Origin: Bog-159 sp049511415
GTDB taxonomy: Bacteria; Acidobacteriota; Terriglobia; Bryobacterales; Bryobacteraceae
Assembly (NCBI GenBank): GCA_049511415.1
Contig: JBEKYC010000099.1
Location: forward strand, 1 to 21,145
Reading direction: 5' to 3'
DNA length: 21,145 nt
A program made the translations under genes and the position numbers. A model generated the notes under the pieces. It worked only from the letters and a program-made list of their open reading frames with translations. It was not told the origin of the DNA and searched no databases. Below are positions 15,359 to 21,145 of the stretch, piece by piece (the first letter of the stretch is position 1; every line of letters starts with the position of its first letter).

Positions 15359-16312
15359 ATGCATAGCCTCGATCTGAACGATGTCCGTACGTTCGTGGCG
15401 GCCGCACAGGCGGGCACGCTGACGGGCGCGGCACGGGAGTTGCAGGTGCCGGCTTCCACGGTGAGCCGGGCGTTGACCCGGCTGGAAAAGCACTTGGGTG
15501 TCCTGCTTGTGCGGCGAAGCTCCAGAGGCCTTGTGCTAACCGATTCGGGGAGGGATTATCTGCCATGGTGCAGGCGCGCCTTGCGGAGCCTCAGGGATGG
15601 CGGCGATTTGCTGGAAAGCCGCCGATCGAGCCCCAGCGGGCTGATTAAGATTGCCTGTCCCGTCACCATGGCGCGCGACGTCTTAGCGCCTTTGCTGAAG
15701 GAGTTCCTGGGACGCTACCCCGATCTGCGCATGGAAATCGAACCCTACGCCGCGAGTTGGGATCAGGAGCCGCGAGAGGACGTGGACGTGTTCTTCAAAC
15801 TGCGGGCCCCGAAGGATTCCGCGCGGCGTGTGCGGTCCTATCCGGGCACTGTGCGAGGGCTTTTCGCCAGCCCAGGCTATATCCAAGCGTCCGGCGCCCC
15901 GGCGACTCCGGATGACCTTAGCGCGCACAACTGCATTGGTTCGGGAGTCTGGAAGTTGAGCCGGGGCCAAAAGACCGCGACGCCAGAGATCCTTTTTCGC
16001 GTGGTCACCAGCGATCCGACTGTTGCACTGAAGCTTGCAATCAGCGGGTTTGGCGTCGCCATTCTGCCGCTATGGATGGCGAAACGGACGGACGTCCGCA
16101 ACCGGCTGGCGCCCATTCTGCCGCTGTGGAGCCCGGAACCGATTACGCTATGCGCACTTTTTTCAGGACCGGCGCGCCTGACACCGAAGGTTCAGGTTCT
16201 GCTGGACTTTCTAACCGCATACATCGGAACCGACCGGGACCCGAGGCTCGACCACGATCTTGCAGAAGGGTACTTCACGGACCGAATGCTTGCGCCCACA
16301 TCGGGCCCGTGA
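15359..16312 (+). CDS. LysR-family transcriptional regulator
   Basis: A 317-residue LysR-type regulator. The N-terminal winged helix-turn-helix covers about residues 5-64 (DLNDVRTFVAAAQAGTLTGAA, then recognition helix region ASTVSRALTRLEKHLG and the wing RRSSRGLVLTDSG). The periplasmic-binding-protein-like effector domain covers about 92-300. The C-terminus is about 15-20 residues longer than usual. The TATAGT at 15345-15350 lies so near the ATG that the mRNA is probably leaderless or nearly so, and no Shine-Dalgarno sequence is seen. A dyad matching the LysR T-N11-A rule sits in its own promoter and upstream of the divergent oxidoreductase/cupin operon, so it very likely controls both. The inducer is unknown. 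Confidence 0.93.
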   Translation: MHSLDLNDVRTFVAAAQAGTLTGAARELQVPASTVSRALTRLEKHLGVLLVRRSSRGLVLTDSGRDYLPWCRRALRSLRDGGDLLESRRSSPSGLIKIACPVTMARDVLAPLLKEFLGRYPDLRMEIEPYAASWDQEPREDVDVFFKLRAPKDSARRVRSYPGTVRGLFASPGYIQASGAPATPDDLSAHNCIGSGVWKLSRGQKTATPEILFRVVTSDPTVALKLAISGFGVAILPLWMAKRTDVRNRLAPILPLWSPEPITLCALFSGPARLTPKVQVLLDFLTAYIGTDRDPRLDHDLAEGYFTDRMLAPTSGP

Positions 16313-16333
16313 ACGAGCGCTTCCCGCGTCCTA

Positions 16334-16930
16334 CTAAGGGGCGTCAAACTGCCAGCTTGCCGCGTCCAGGACCTGGGCCGTGCCAACCACGGAACAATAC
16401 TCGCCATCCAGGTTGGCCAAGCTCATGGCGTGTACTTCGGCCGCGGTGTGCCAGGCGCCGTGCCAGTCATGGCGGCCGAAGGTGAAGGCGGCGTCTTCGA
16501 CCAGGTAAGTGTCGAAGCCCAGGTTCCCGGCCATGCGGACGGTGGCCTCGACGGAATTGTTGGTAATGACTCCGGTGACGACCAGCAGGGTTTGCCCGGC
16601 GGCGCGCAGCCGCGATTCGAGGCCGGTACCGATGAAGGCGCTGTTGGTCGTCTTGGAAATGACGATTTCGCCGGGGATGGGCGCAACTTCAGGTTTGAAA
16701 TCGTGCCCCGGCTGGCCGGGCCGGTAGTGGGAGGCGGGCTCGGTGGAATCGTGGCGGATGTGATAAACGGGCCGCTGGGTCGCGCGCCAAGCGGCCAGCA
16801 GCGCGGCGATGTTGCGCTCGGCGTCCGGATGGTTGCGCGGGCCCCAATCCGGATGATCGATGGCGCGCTGCATGTCGATGACGAGCAGAGCCGCATGGGC
16901 CGGCAGCGGCTTGGGAACGGAACGCGGCAT
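16334..16930 (-). CDS. Isochorismatase-fold hydrolase with Ser at the nucleophile position
   Basis: A 198-residue protein of the isochorismatase/cysteine hydrolase fold. The catalytic Asp19 (LLVIDMQ) and Lys93 (ISKTTNSAF) are present. The position usually held by the nucleophilic Cys in nicotinamidase-like members is Ser126 in GVITNNSVEATVRMAGNLGF. Isochorismatases proper also lack the Cys, and I believe NNS is common in this subfamily, so Ser does not by itself mean an inactive enzyme. No siderophore or phenazine genes are near. The start ATG is 2 nt beyond the TGA of the upstream small exported protein (TGACCATG arrangement), so the two are co-transcribed. It converges with the LysR gene, 21 nt away. 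Confidence 0.85.
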   Translation of the reverse strand: MPRSVPKPLPAHAALLVIDMQRAIDHPDWGPRNHPDAERNIAALLAAWRATQRPVYHIRHDSTEPASHYRPGQPGHDFKPEVAPIPGEIVISKTTNSAFIGTGLESRLRAAGQTLLVVTGVITNNSVEATVRMAGNLGFDTYLVEDAAFTFGRHDWHGAWHTAAEVHAMSLANLDGEYCSVVGTAQVLDAASWQFDAP

Positions 16931-16932
16931 GG

Positions 16933-17451
16933 TCAGGGCTGTTTGGGCTGGCGGCGGGCGCCGGCTTCGATGTAGGTGGCGAACCGATCGGGCTGGCCGG
17001 GCGGCGCGACTTCGAACTTGATTTTCAGGTGGTCCCGATCCACGCGCGTATAGGTGAGGCGATAGCGGGGCGCATTCGTTTCCGGCGCGCTCACGAAAGC
17101 CGCATCGCCCTCTTTGGAGGACTGCACCTCGTAGCGGATGGTATGGCCCTCGCTATCGAAGTAAATGGCGTGCGGGGGCGCGTCGAGCGAGTCGCGATAG
17201 ACGACCATCAGATCGTCATGCACGAATGCGGCGCGGTCCCTGGTGGCGGGATACGCGGAGCGATTGGTGCGCACCAGGACCTTGCCCTGCAAATCCGGTC
17301 TGAAGGAAAATGAACCAGTGCCTTGGCCCGGGCCGCCGCCGCCTTCGCCGGTCCAATCGCCGAGCAGGTAATCGATGGCGCCCCAGCTTTCCGGCTTGGA
17401 GGCCGCCGCGGCAGTGAGGCAGCCGAGGAGAAGAAAGAGGAAAAGGCGCAT
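16933..17451 (-). CDS. Small exported beta-rich protein, possible lipoprotein
   Basis: A 172-residue protein with an N-terminal hydrophobic stretch MRLFLFLLLGCLTAAAA. LLGC could be a lipobox with Cys11, so it may be a lipoprotein; simple secretion is the alternative. The mature part begins with LLGDWTGEGGGGPG and continues in beta strands, resembling DUF1579/THAP4-like lipid- or heme-binding beta barrels, but the match is from pattern only. An ATG at 17451 is preferred; a GTG three codons upstream (17460) is possible. It overlaps functionally with the isochorismatase-fold gene, whose start is 2 nt after its stop. Divergent from the TGSG-repeat protein gene, with 70 nt between. Confidence 0.6.
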   Translation of the reverse strand: MRLFLFLLLGCLTAAAASKPESWGAIDYLLGDWTGEGGGGPGQGTGSFSFRPDLQGKVLVRTNRSAYPATRDRAAFVHDDLMVVYRDSLDAPPHAIYFDSEGHTIRYEVQSSKEGDAAFVSAPETNAPRYRLTYTRVDRDHLKIKFEVAPPGQPDRFATYIEAGARRQPKQP

Positions 17452-17521
17452 GAGGATCACTCTACCGCAAAGCTAACGTTCCACGGGGCGGCACGTCTAT
17501 GCCTCTCTAACTGGAGGATTT

Positions 17522-18373
17522 ATGAAGCTCACTTATACGTTGGGTCTGGCTTTGGCACTGCTGGCGTGGCAGGCGTCGGCAGCCGACCGGGAAGGTTCGT
17601 TCGACCGCACACTCAGTGTCAGCGGGGCGGCGGATTTGAGTGTGGAAACGGGCTCGGGGCGGATCGACGTGCGGGCGGGCAGCGGTTCGACGGTGCATAT
17701 TCACGCGACCATTCGCGAGCATGACGAGTTCTTCCACGACGCGGAGAGCCGTATTCGCGAGATCGAGGCGAATCCGCCGATTTCGCAGAGCGGGAACACC
17801 ATCCGCATCACGGCGCCGAAGGACGATTGGCTGCGCCGGCACGTCTCCATCAGCTACGAACTGGAAGTGCCGCAACAAACCCGTTTGCGCGCGCATACGG
17901 GATCGGGCAGCGAGAGCGTGGAAGGCATACACGGTCCGGTGGAACTGCAGACCGGCTCGGGATCGGTGAAAGTGGCGCGGGTGGACGATGAAGTTCGCAT
18001 TGAGACCGGCTCGGGACGGATCGAGGTGGATGGAGTAAAGGGCAAGGTGGATGCGCATACCGGCAGCGGGTCGATTGATGGCTCGGGAATCGCCGGGCCG
18101 ATCAGTGCGCACACGGGGAGCGGCAGCCTGCATCTGGAGCAGACCGCGGCGGGACCGCTCGAAGCGCACACCGGTTCCGGCGGCGTGAACGTGCGGCTGC
18201 CGGCGAGCGCGGCGTTCGATTTATACGCGCACACGGGTTCGGGGCACGTGTATGTAGACCACCCGATCACGGTACACGGCAATGTGGGCGGACACGAGAT
18301 CGAGGGCAAAGTGAATGGCGGCGGGCCGCTGGTGGACGTGCGCACCGGGTCGGGATCGGTGCGGGTGGAATAG
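17522..18373 (+). CDS. Secreted TGSG-repeat protein, DUF4097-like putative adhesin
   Basis: A 283-residue exported protein with a signal peptide ending QASA-AD (about residue 20). The body is built from short beta-strand repeats centred on (H/E/Q/R)TGSGS followed by a hydrophobic-alternating strand. I count ten such TGSG/AGSG units, mostly in residues 40-60 and 125-283. This matches the DUF4097 'putative adhesin' architecture, a right-handed beta-solenoid in which each turn holds one TGSG. Histidine precedes many of the motifs, which is unusual enough to suggest a metal-binding ladder, but that is speculation. Start: ATG after GGAGG at ideal spacing. Its stop is 1 nt from the stop of the convergent Ogt-type gene, with no terminator between. 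Confidence 0.8.
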   Translation: MKLTYTLGLALALLAWQASAADREGSFDRTLSVSGAADLSVETGSGRIDVRAGSGSTVHIHATIREHDEFFHDAESRIREIEANPPISQSGNTIRITAPKDDWLRRHVSISYELEVPQQTRLRAHTGSGSESVEGIHGPVELQTGSGSVKVARVDDEVRIETGSGRIEVDGVKGKVDAHTGSGSIDGSGIAGPISAHTGSGSLHLEQTAAGPLEAHTGSGGVNVRLPASAAFDLYAHTGSGHVYVDHPITVHGNVGGHEIEGKVNGGGPLVDVRTGSGSVRVE

Positions 18374-18374
18374 G

Positions 18375-18854
18375 TTAAGCGAACAGGTGGGAGTGGCGCG
18401 CTTCCAGATCGAGGAGGAAGCGCTTCATGGGCAAGCCGCCGCCGAATCCGGTGAGCGATCCGCCCGCGCCGATGACGCGATGGCAGGGCACGACGATGGG
18501 GACGGGGTTGCGTCCGTTGGCCGCGCCCACCGCGCGCACGGCTTTGGGAGTGCCGATGGCGTGGGCCACGTGGCTGTAGCTGCGCGTCTCGCCGTAGGGA
18601 ATCGACAGAAGCCGATCCCAGACACGCTTTTGAAATTCGGTGCCTTGCATGTCGAGGGGCAGTTCGAAGTCGCGCAATTCGCCGGCGAAGTAAGCGCGGA
18701 GCTGGGCGGCGGCCTTACGGAGGAATGGATTGGAGGGACGCTCCTGTCCGGTTGGTTCGGTGGTGGCGTGTAGATCGATGGCCCGGATGCCGGTGTCAGA
18801 GGCGGTGATGGCTAAGGTGTATCCGGCAGTTTCCAGGCGGGTCCATTCCAGCAT
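18375..18854 (-). CDS. ogt: Methylated-DNA-protein cysteine methyltransferase
   Basis: A 159-residue O6-alkylguanine-DNA alkyltransferase (Ogt/AdaB type) that removes alkyl groups from O6-guanine to its own cysteine in a suicide reaction. The active site PCHRVIG places the acceptor at Cys124; the upstream GTEFQKRVWD and IPYGETRSYSHVA helix-turn-helix segment with the Arg finger region (AVRAVGAANGRNP) is intact, as is the C-terminal LxLE. Length is typical of the single-domain enzyme. The start at 18854 has no Shine-Dalgarno sequence and lies 14 nt downstream of the CCA end of a tRNA-Leu fragment. Before island insertion this gene may have been read from the tRNA promoter, and its present promoter is unclear. 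Confidence 0.93.
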   Translation of the reverse strand: MLEWTRLETAGYTLAITASDTGIRAIDLHATTEPTGQERPSNPFLRKAAAQLRAYFAGELRDFELPLDMQGTEFQKRVWDRLLSIPYGETRSYSHVAHAIGTPKAVRAVGAANGRNPVPIVVPCHRVIGAGGSLTGFGGGLPMKRFLLDLEARHSHLFA

Positions 18855-18868
18855 GGATTCAGTTTAGC

Positions 18869-18930
18869 TGGTGCTGGAGGTGGGGGTTGAAGCCACATGC
18901 CCAGTGAAGGGCGCGGGATTTTGAGTCCCT
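18869..18930 (-). pseudogene. 3' half of tRNA-Leu(CAA), attachment-site remnant of an island
   Basis: Minus strand, from position 27 of a tRNA to its CCA end. The anticodon stem GGGA/TCCC encloses the loop CTCAAAA (18925-18919), with anticodon CAA at 18923-18921. The long class II variable arm is GCCC-TTCACT-GGGC, as in tRNA-Leu. The T arm is GTGGC-TTCAACC-CCCAC, the acceptor 3' strand CTCCAGC (18879-18873), then A and CCA (18872-18869). No D arm or acceptor 5' strand (expected GCTGGAG) is found to the right, where the sequence becomes AT-rich. T-stem pair 53-61 (C-C) is broken. This is the usual displaced tRNA 3' end at the far boundary of an element integrated into tRNA-Leu; the element should lie to the right. 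Confidence 0.75.
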
Positions 18931-19016
18931 TGATTCAGCTCGTAACTTATTGTTGATATGGCACTTAAATTTTTGAAATGTGAAACTGTGTAAGCGAATG
19001 TGTAAATTTCGACGTT
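18931..19016. other. AT-rich island edge with short direct repeats
   Basis: No gene. The stretch is markedly AT-rich compared with everything to the left. GTGTAA occurs at 18988-18993 and 19000-19005 (12-nt pitch), with the variant GTGAAA at 18980-18985. These could be arm-type binding sites of an integrase or excisionase, or just the 3' flank of the next gene. Confidence 0.35.
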
Positions 19017-19484
19017 TTACTCCTCCCCCTCCTTGGCCGCCAGACGCGTCAGGTTGATCGCATGATCTTGGGCGGCCTTGAGTGCCCTTTTGATGTCCTT
19101 GTCCAGTGTAGCCGCCTTCTCAGCAAATCCGGAAATCTTCACGCTCAGGACAACCTTGTACAACTCATGTTCGAGGGGCGTGAGAAGGTCGTAATCGATA
19201 TATCCTTCCGTCTTTCTGCGCTCGGGGATTTCCTTCTGGTAGGCGCCTCGTAACGCGGCGAGACGTTGGGCGGCGGTGCCCTTGTGTCCGACAAGTTCGG
19301 GAAAGCTGTTGGACCAGAAGGATTCCTCAAGGAAGTCGTCGACGGCTTCGGTCTGGGACATCTTCAGGATGCCCGCAAGGGTCGTTGTCGTGGCCGGGTC
19401 GTTCGTGAGGATTAGGGCCCATTGGGCATCAGCCCGATACGGAAGGCCCCGGTAGAAGTCGGCGTAACGCTGATAATCAGTCAT
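19017..19484 (-). CDS. Unknown protein, island gene
   Basis: A 155-residue, mostly helical, charged protein that I do not recognise. No signal peptide or membrane segment is visible. It contains a DYDLLTPLEHELYKVVLSVK stretch and ends in a Lys/Glu-rich tail. The ATG overlaps the stop of the upstream 84-residue gene by 4 nt (ATGA), and AAGGAAGG within that gene's 3' end gives a good ribosome binding site. Overlap and shared strand indicate one operon and probably a joint function. Position just inside the tRNA-Leu scar makes it island cargo. Confidence 0.7.
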   Translation of the reverse strand: MTDYQRYADFYRGLPYRADAQWALILTNDPATTTTLAGILKMSQTEAVDDFLEESFWSNSFPELVGHKGTAAQRLAALRGAYQKEIPERRKTEGYIDYDLLTPLEHELYKVVLSVKISGFAEKAATLDKDIKRALKAAQDHAINLTRLAAKEGEE

Positions 19485-19735
19485 TCCTGCCCTTCCTTCT
19501 TTGCAGGCTTTTTGGTTTTGAGTCCGGATTGGGCTTCTTTATCCGCTTCAATACAACGGCGAAGCAGTTCTATGGTCTGATCCTCCGTCATTTGAGCATG
19601 TCTGCTGAGGACGGCCGCGACGTTCATAGCGGCTGCGGCCCTTAATTCAGCGTCATCCGGCGCTACCGTCTTGCCGAGATACAGAATGATGTTGTCGGCA
19701 ATATTTCGTGCGATCAACTCTGTTGTTGGGTCCAT
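19481..19735 (-). CDS. Unknown small protein, island gene
   Basis: An 84-residue helical protein with a lysine-rich C-terminus (LKTKKPAKKEGQE). Not recognised. It overlaps the next gene downstream by 4 nt, which supports both being real. The overlap of two small genes recalls toxin-antitoxin pairs, but neither protein shows a known toxin or DNA-binding motif, so no such function is assigned. No clear ribosome binding site precedes its ATG. Confidence 0.6.
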   Translation of the reverse strand: MDPTTELIARNIADNIILYLGKTVAPDDAELRAAAAMNVAAVLSRHAQMTEDQTIELLRRCIEADKEAQSGLKTKKPAKKEGQE

Positions 19736-19803
19736 GCGGGGCGCTGGCTGTGGTGCGGTGAGGATTCCGCTGAGGCGATTGGGTCATTCCAGAGGGAAGC
19801 CGA

Positions 19804-20049
19804 TCACGGTTCCGGGAGGAAACCGATCAGCTGTCGAAGCGGCGCTGGCACTTCGATGTTGCCAAGTCTGATCGCAATCGTCAAGCGGAATCTGTCCGGA
19901 GCGAAGCGAAAGAAGGACGGGCCGTGGCGAAGATGACGAAGATGGATCACATCTGCAACGTGCGCATCGCCAGAGGGGCACTCTACGGAACCGACAGCTC
20001 GGCCGCTGATCCTAGCGCTTAGGATCACGTCGTTCAGCCAACGACCCAC
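19804..20049 (-). CDS. Doubtful small ORF
   Basis: An 81-residue frame from a GTG. The translation includes a hydrophobic-basic stretch (FRLTIAIRLGNIEVPAPL) that reads like real protein, but no family is recognised and the hairpin at 20007-20027 lies inside it. GAGG just before the GTG is too close for a strong ribosome binding site. It may equally be a remnant of a larger gene. Confidence 0.25.
   Translation of the reverse strand: MGRWLNDVILSARISGRAVGSVECPSGDAHVADVIHLRHLRHGPSFFRFAPDRFRLTIAIRLGNIEVPAPLRQLIGFLPEP
20007..20027 (-). terminator. 8-bp hairpin after the AlbA_2-HEPN gene
   Basis: TGATCCTA / TAGGATCA with a GCGCT loop forms a perfect 8-bp stem 39 nt past the stop at 20066. No T tract follows on the minus strand, so a terminator role is tentative; a protein-binding dyad is the alternative. 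Confidence 0.3.
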
Positions 20050-20065
20050 CCTCGGACCGTAAGCT

Positions 20066-21136
20066 CTAGGAGAAGAGTGCGAGCGTAAAGACCTTGCGTG
20101 CTTCCTCGTCGACTGCCTCGACTGCTTCGGCGAGGTACTCGAAGCGGTTCAGGAATTCATCGAGGGTCATGCGGTATTCGTCATTGACCTTGGTCGCCGG
20201 GAAGTGTTGCCGGAATTTGTCGTCCACGATGCCGTTCTGGTGCGTGTAGAGGTGTCGGATCTGCAGGATCTTTTCGATCTCATCGATGCGGGTGTTATCG
20301 AACACGTTGAGCGATTTGATCGTTTGGTTTTCTGCGATGAAGCCTTTGACGCTCCCGCGTTGGAGCTTCTTGAGTTTCTCTTTGGCGTACCAGGTGATGA
20401 ACTCTTCCATGTCCGCACGGTCCAGGACATCCTTGACCTTCACGGTCGCGTCCGACTTGAGAGTCTCGGGCTTCGCGAGGTAGATCTGGTACAAGAGGTC
20501 GGACATGAACGTCTCGAAGGTGTCCGCGCAGGAGGCGAACAGGATGCGCAGGAGCATCTTGCCTTCGGTATTGTCGGTCGGGACGCTCGAACCCTTTGGA
20601 TAGAGAAGTGTCCTGAGGTCGTCGAGGATGCGCAGCACGCTTTCGTAGTGGTCGAGCAGCTTCGCTCGTGCTTCGGTGCAGGCTTTGCGGTCCTCCGCAA
20701 GGGCTTTCGACAGTCGCTCGATGCCGGGGTCAGTGAGAGGTTTGACCGGTGCGGATTGCTTCAGCGTGGTGCGGTCGCCGGTCCGGACGTAGACCTTGCC
20801 GCCGAGCGATACTTCCGCGCTCGACTTCGGGACGTCGATGACGAAGAGTCGCGCGCTCTGGTGGACGACGTAGTCATAGTTCACCGATGGCGTTGGTGAG
20901 AGGAGATCGATCGCTTTGCGCGTGATCTGAACGGCGCGGAACTCGTCGCTCAGGCCGTTGATGACGATCCCTTTCCCGTCCTCGACCACGCCGAGAATGA
21001 TGGCTCCGCCCTTGGTGTTCGCGAACGCGCAGACGAGTTGCGCGATGGTCGCGGCGGGTGGCAGCACCGCCTTGTATTCCAGGAGCTCGGACTCGGGCTT
21101 CCCGATGCGGTCGAGTGTTGCTTGAGCGATGTCCAT
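20066..21136 (-). CDS. AlbA_2 (Schlafen-type) and HEPN fusion, putative defence protein
   Basis: A 356-residue cytoplasmic protein, complete: an in-frame TAG lies three codons before the ATG at 21136. Residues about 8-130 are an AlbA_2/Schlafen-type domain, shown by ESELLEYKAV (15-24), ANTKGGAIILGV (39-50), VIDVPKS (99-105) and GGKVYVRTGDRT (112-123). Residues about 190-350 are a helical bundle ending with RHLYTH (294-299), the Rx4H signature of HEPN RNases, in the context QIRHLYTHQNGIVD typical of RiboL-PSP-HEPN or MAE_28990-like families. HEPN proteins act as metal-independent RNases in toxin-antitoxin, abortive-infection and CRISPR systems; AlbA_2 domains bind nucleic acid. A virus-triggered RNA cleavage role is inferred. 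Its place on a tRNA-bounded island supports that. No antitoxin or partner is visible on this side; one could lie beyond the right edge. Confidence 0.78.
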   Translation of the reverse strand: MDIAQATLDRIGKPESELLEYKAVLPPAATIAQLVCAFANTKGGAIILGVVEDGKGIVINGLSDEFRAVQITRKAIDLLSPTPSVNYDYVVHQSARLFVIDVPKSSAEVSLGGKVYVRTGDRTTLKQSAPVKPLTDPGIERLSKALAEDRKACTEARAKLLDHYESVLRILDDLRTLLYPKGSSVPTDNTEGKMLLRILFASCADTFETFMSDLLYQIYLAKPETLKSDATVKVKDVLDRADMEEFITWYAKEKLKKLQRGSVKGFIAENQTIKSLNVFDNTRIDEIEKILQIRHLYTHQNGIVDDKFRQHFPATKVNDEYRMTLDEFLNRFEYLAEAVEAVDEEARKVFTLALFS

Positions 21137-21145
21137 GACGTTCTA

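Larger units (their letters stand above)
19736..20065. other. Gap between island genes; possible small ORF and a hairpin
   Basis: No recognised gene. A minus-strand frame at 20049-19804 (81 residues, GTG start, ending IGFLPEP) has moderately GC-rich third positions and is listed separately as doubtful. An 8-bp perfect hairpin, TGATCCTA (20007-20014) with TAGGATCA (20020-20027) and a 5-nt loop, lies 39 nt past the stop of the AlbA_2-HEPN gene and may end its transcript. Confidence 0.4.

Noticed and set aside
17854..18345. Minus-strand frame with repeated PEPVCA motifs
   Set aside because: It is the reverse of the TGSG repeats of the + strand protein.
18869..18940. Intact tRNA-Leu gene
   Set aside because: Only the part from the anticodon stem to CCA is present; no D arm or acceptor 5' strand is found, and T-stem pair 53-61 is mismatched.

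Overview
The window looks like a chromosomal stretch from an acidobacterium, most plausibly the Solibacter/Bryobacterales side of the phylum. The reasons are a high-GC core, an orphan MacB/FtsX-type permease of the acidobacterial 'ADOP' form, a secreted FG-GAP/VCBS-repeat protein, two DinB-family proteins close together, a CGNR zinc-finger regulator, and a repeat-rich secreted DUF4097-like protein. No 16S or other taxonomic marker is present, so this is inference from gene content.

Three blocks can be separated. (1) Positions 360-4134 hold two tightly spaced + strand genes: an amino-type DNA methyltransferase (DPMAGSGTT and TSPPY motifs), then an 839-residue protein that joins an N-terminal GHKL (MutL/MORC/Hsp90-type) ATPase to a C-terminal PD-(D/E)xK nuclease core (PD-x17-EAK). 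Their wording and codon use are less GC-biased than the core. They look like a compact two-gene restriction-modification or anti-phage module. (2) Positions about 4300-18854 are ordinary core genes: a VCBS beta-propeller protein, a secreted lectin-like protein, a CGNR regulator divergent from an exported DinB protein, a cyclomaltodextrinase-like GH13 enzyme followed by a second DinB protein, an ADOP permease, a cupin and an NmrA-like oxidoreductase divergent from a LysR regulator, an isochorismatase-fold hydrolase with a small exported protein, a TGSG-repeat protein, and an Ogt-type DNA repair methyltransferase. (3) Positions 18869-21145 start with the 3' half of a tRNA-Leu(CAA) on the minus strand, complete through CCA but with no 5' half. 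This is the usual scar at the far end of an island integrated into a tRNA gene. Its orientation puts the island to the right, where there are two overlapping small unknown genes and an AlbA_2 (Schlafen-type)-HEPN fusion carrying an RHLYTH (Rx4H) RNase motif.

The window therefore carries two different candidate defence loci on either side of a core segment: a DNA-targeting methyltransferase/GHKL-nuclease pair on the left, and a candidate RNA-targeting AlbA_2-HEPN protein on a tRNA-bounded island on the right. Regulatory structure worth noting includes a LysR box (GCATTGC-N6-GCAATGC) between the LysR gene and its divergent NmrA/cupin operon, and four GTAACC boxes in alternating orientation at an exact 24-nt pitch over the CGNR/DinB divergent starts. 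Several + strand genes have a -10-like hexamer placed so close to the start codon that leaderless mRNAs are likely.
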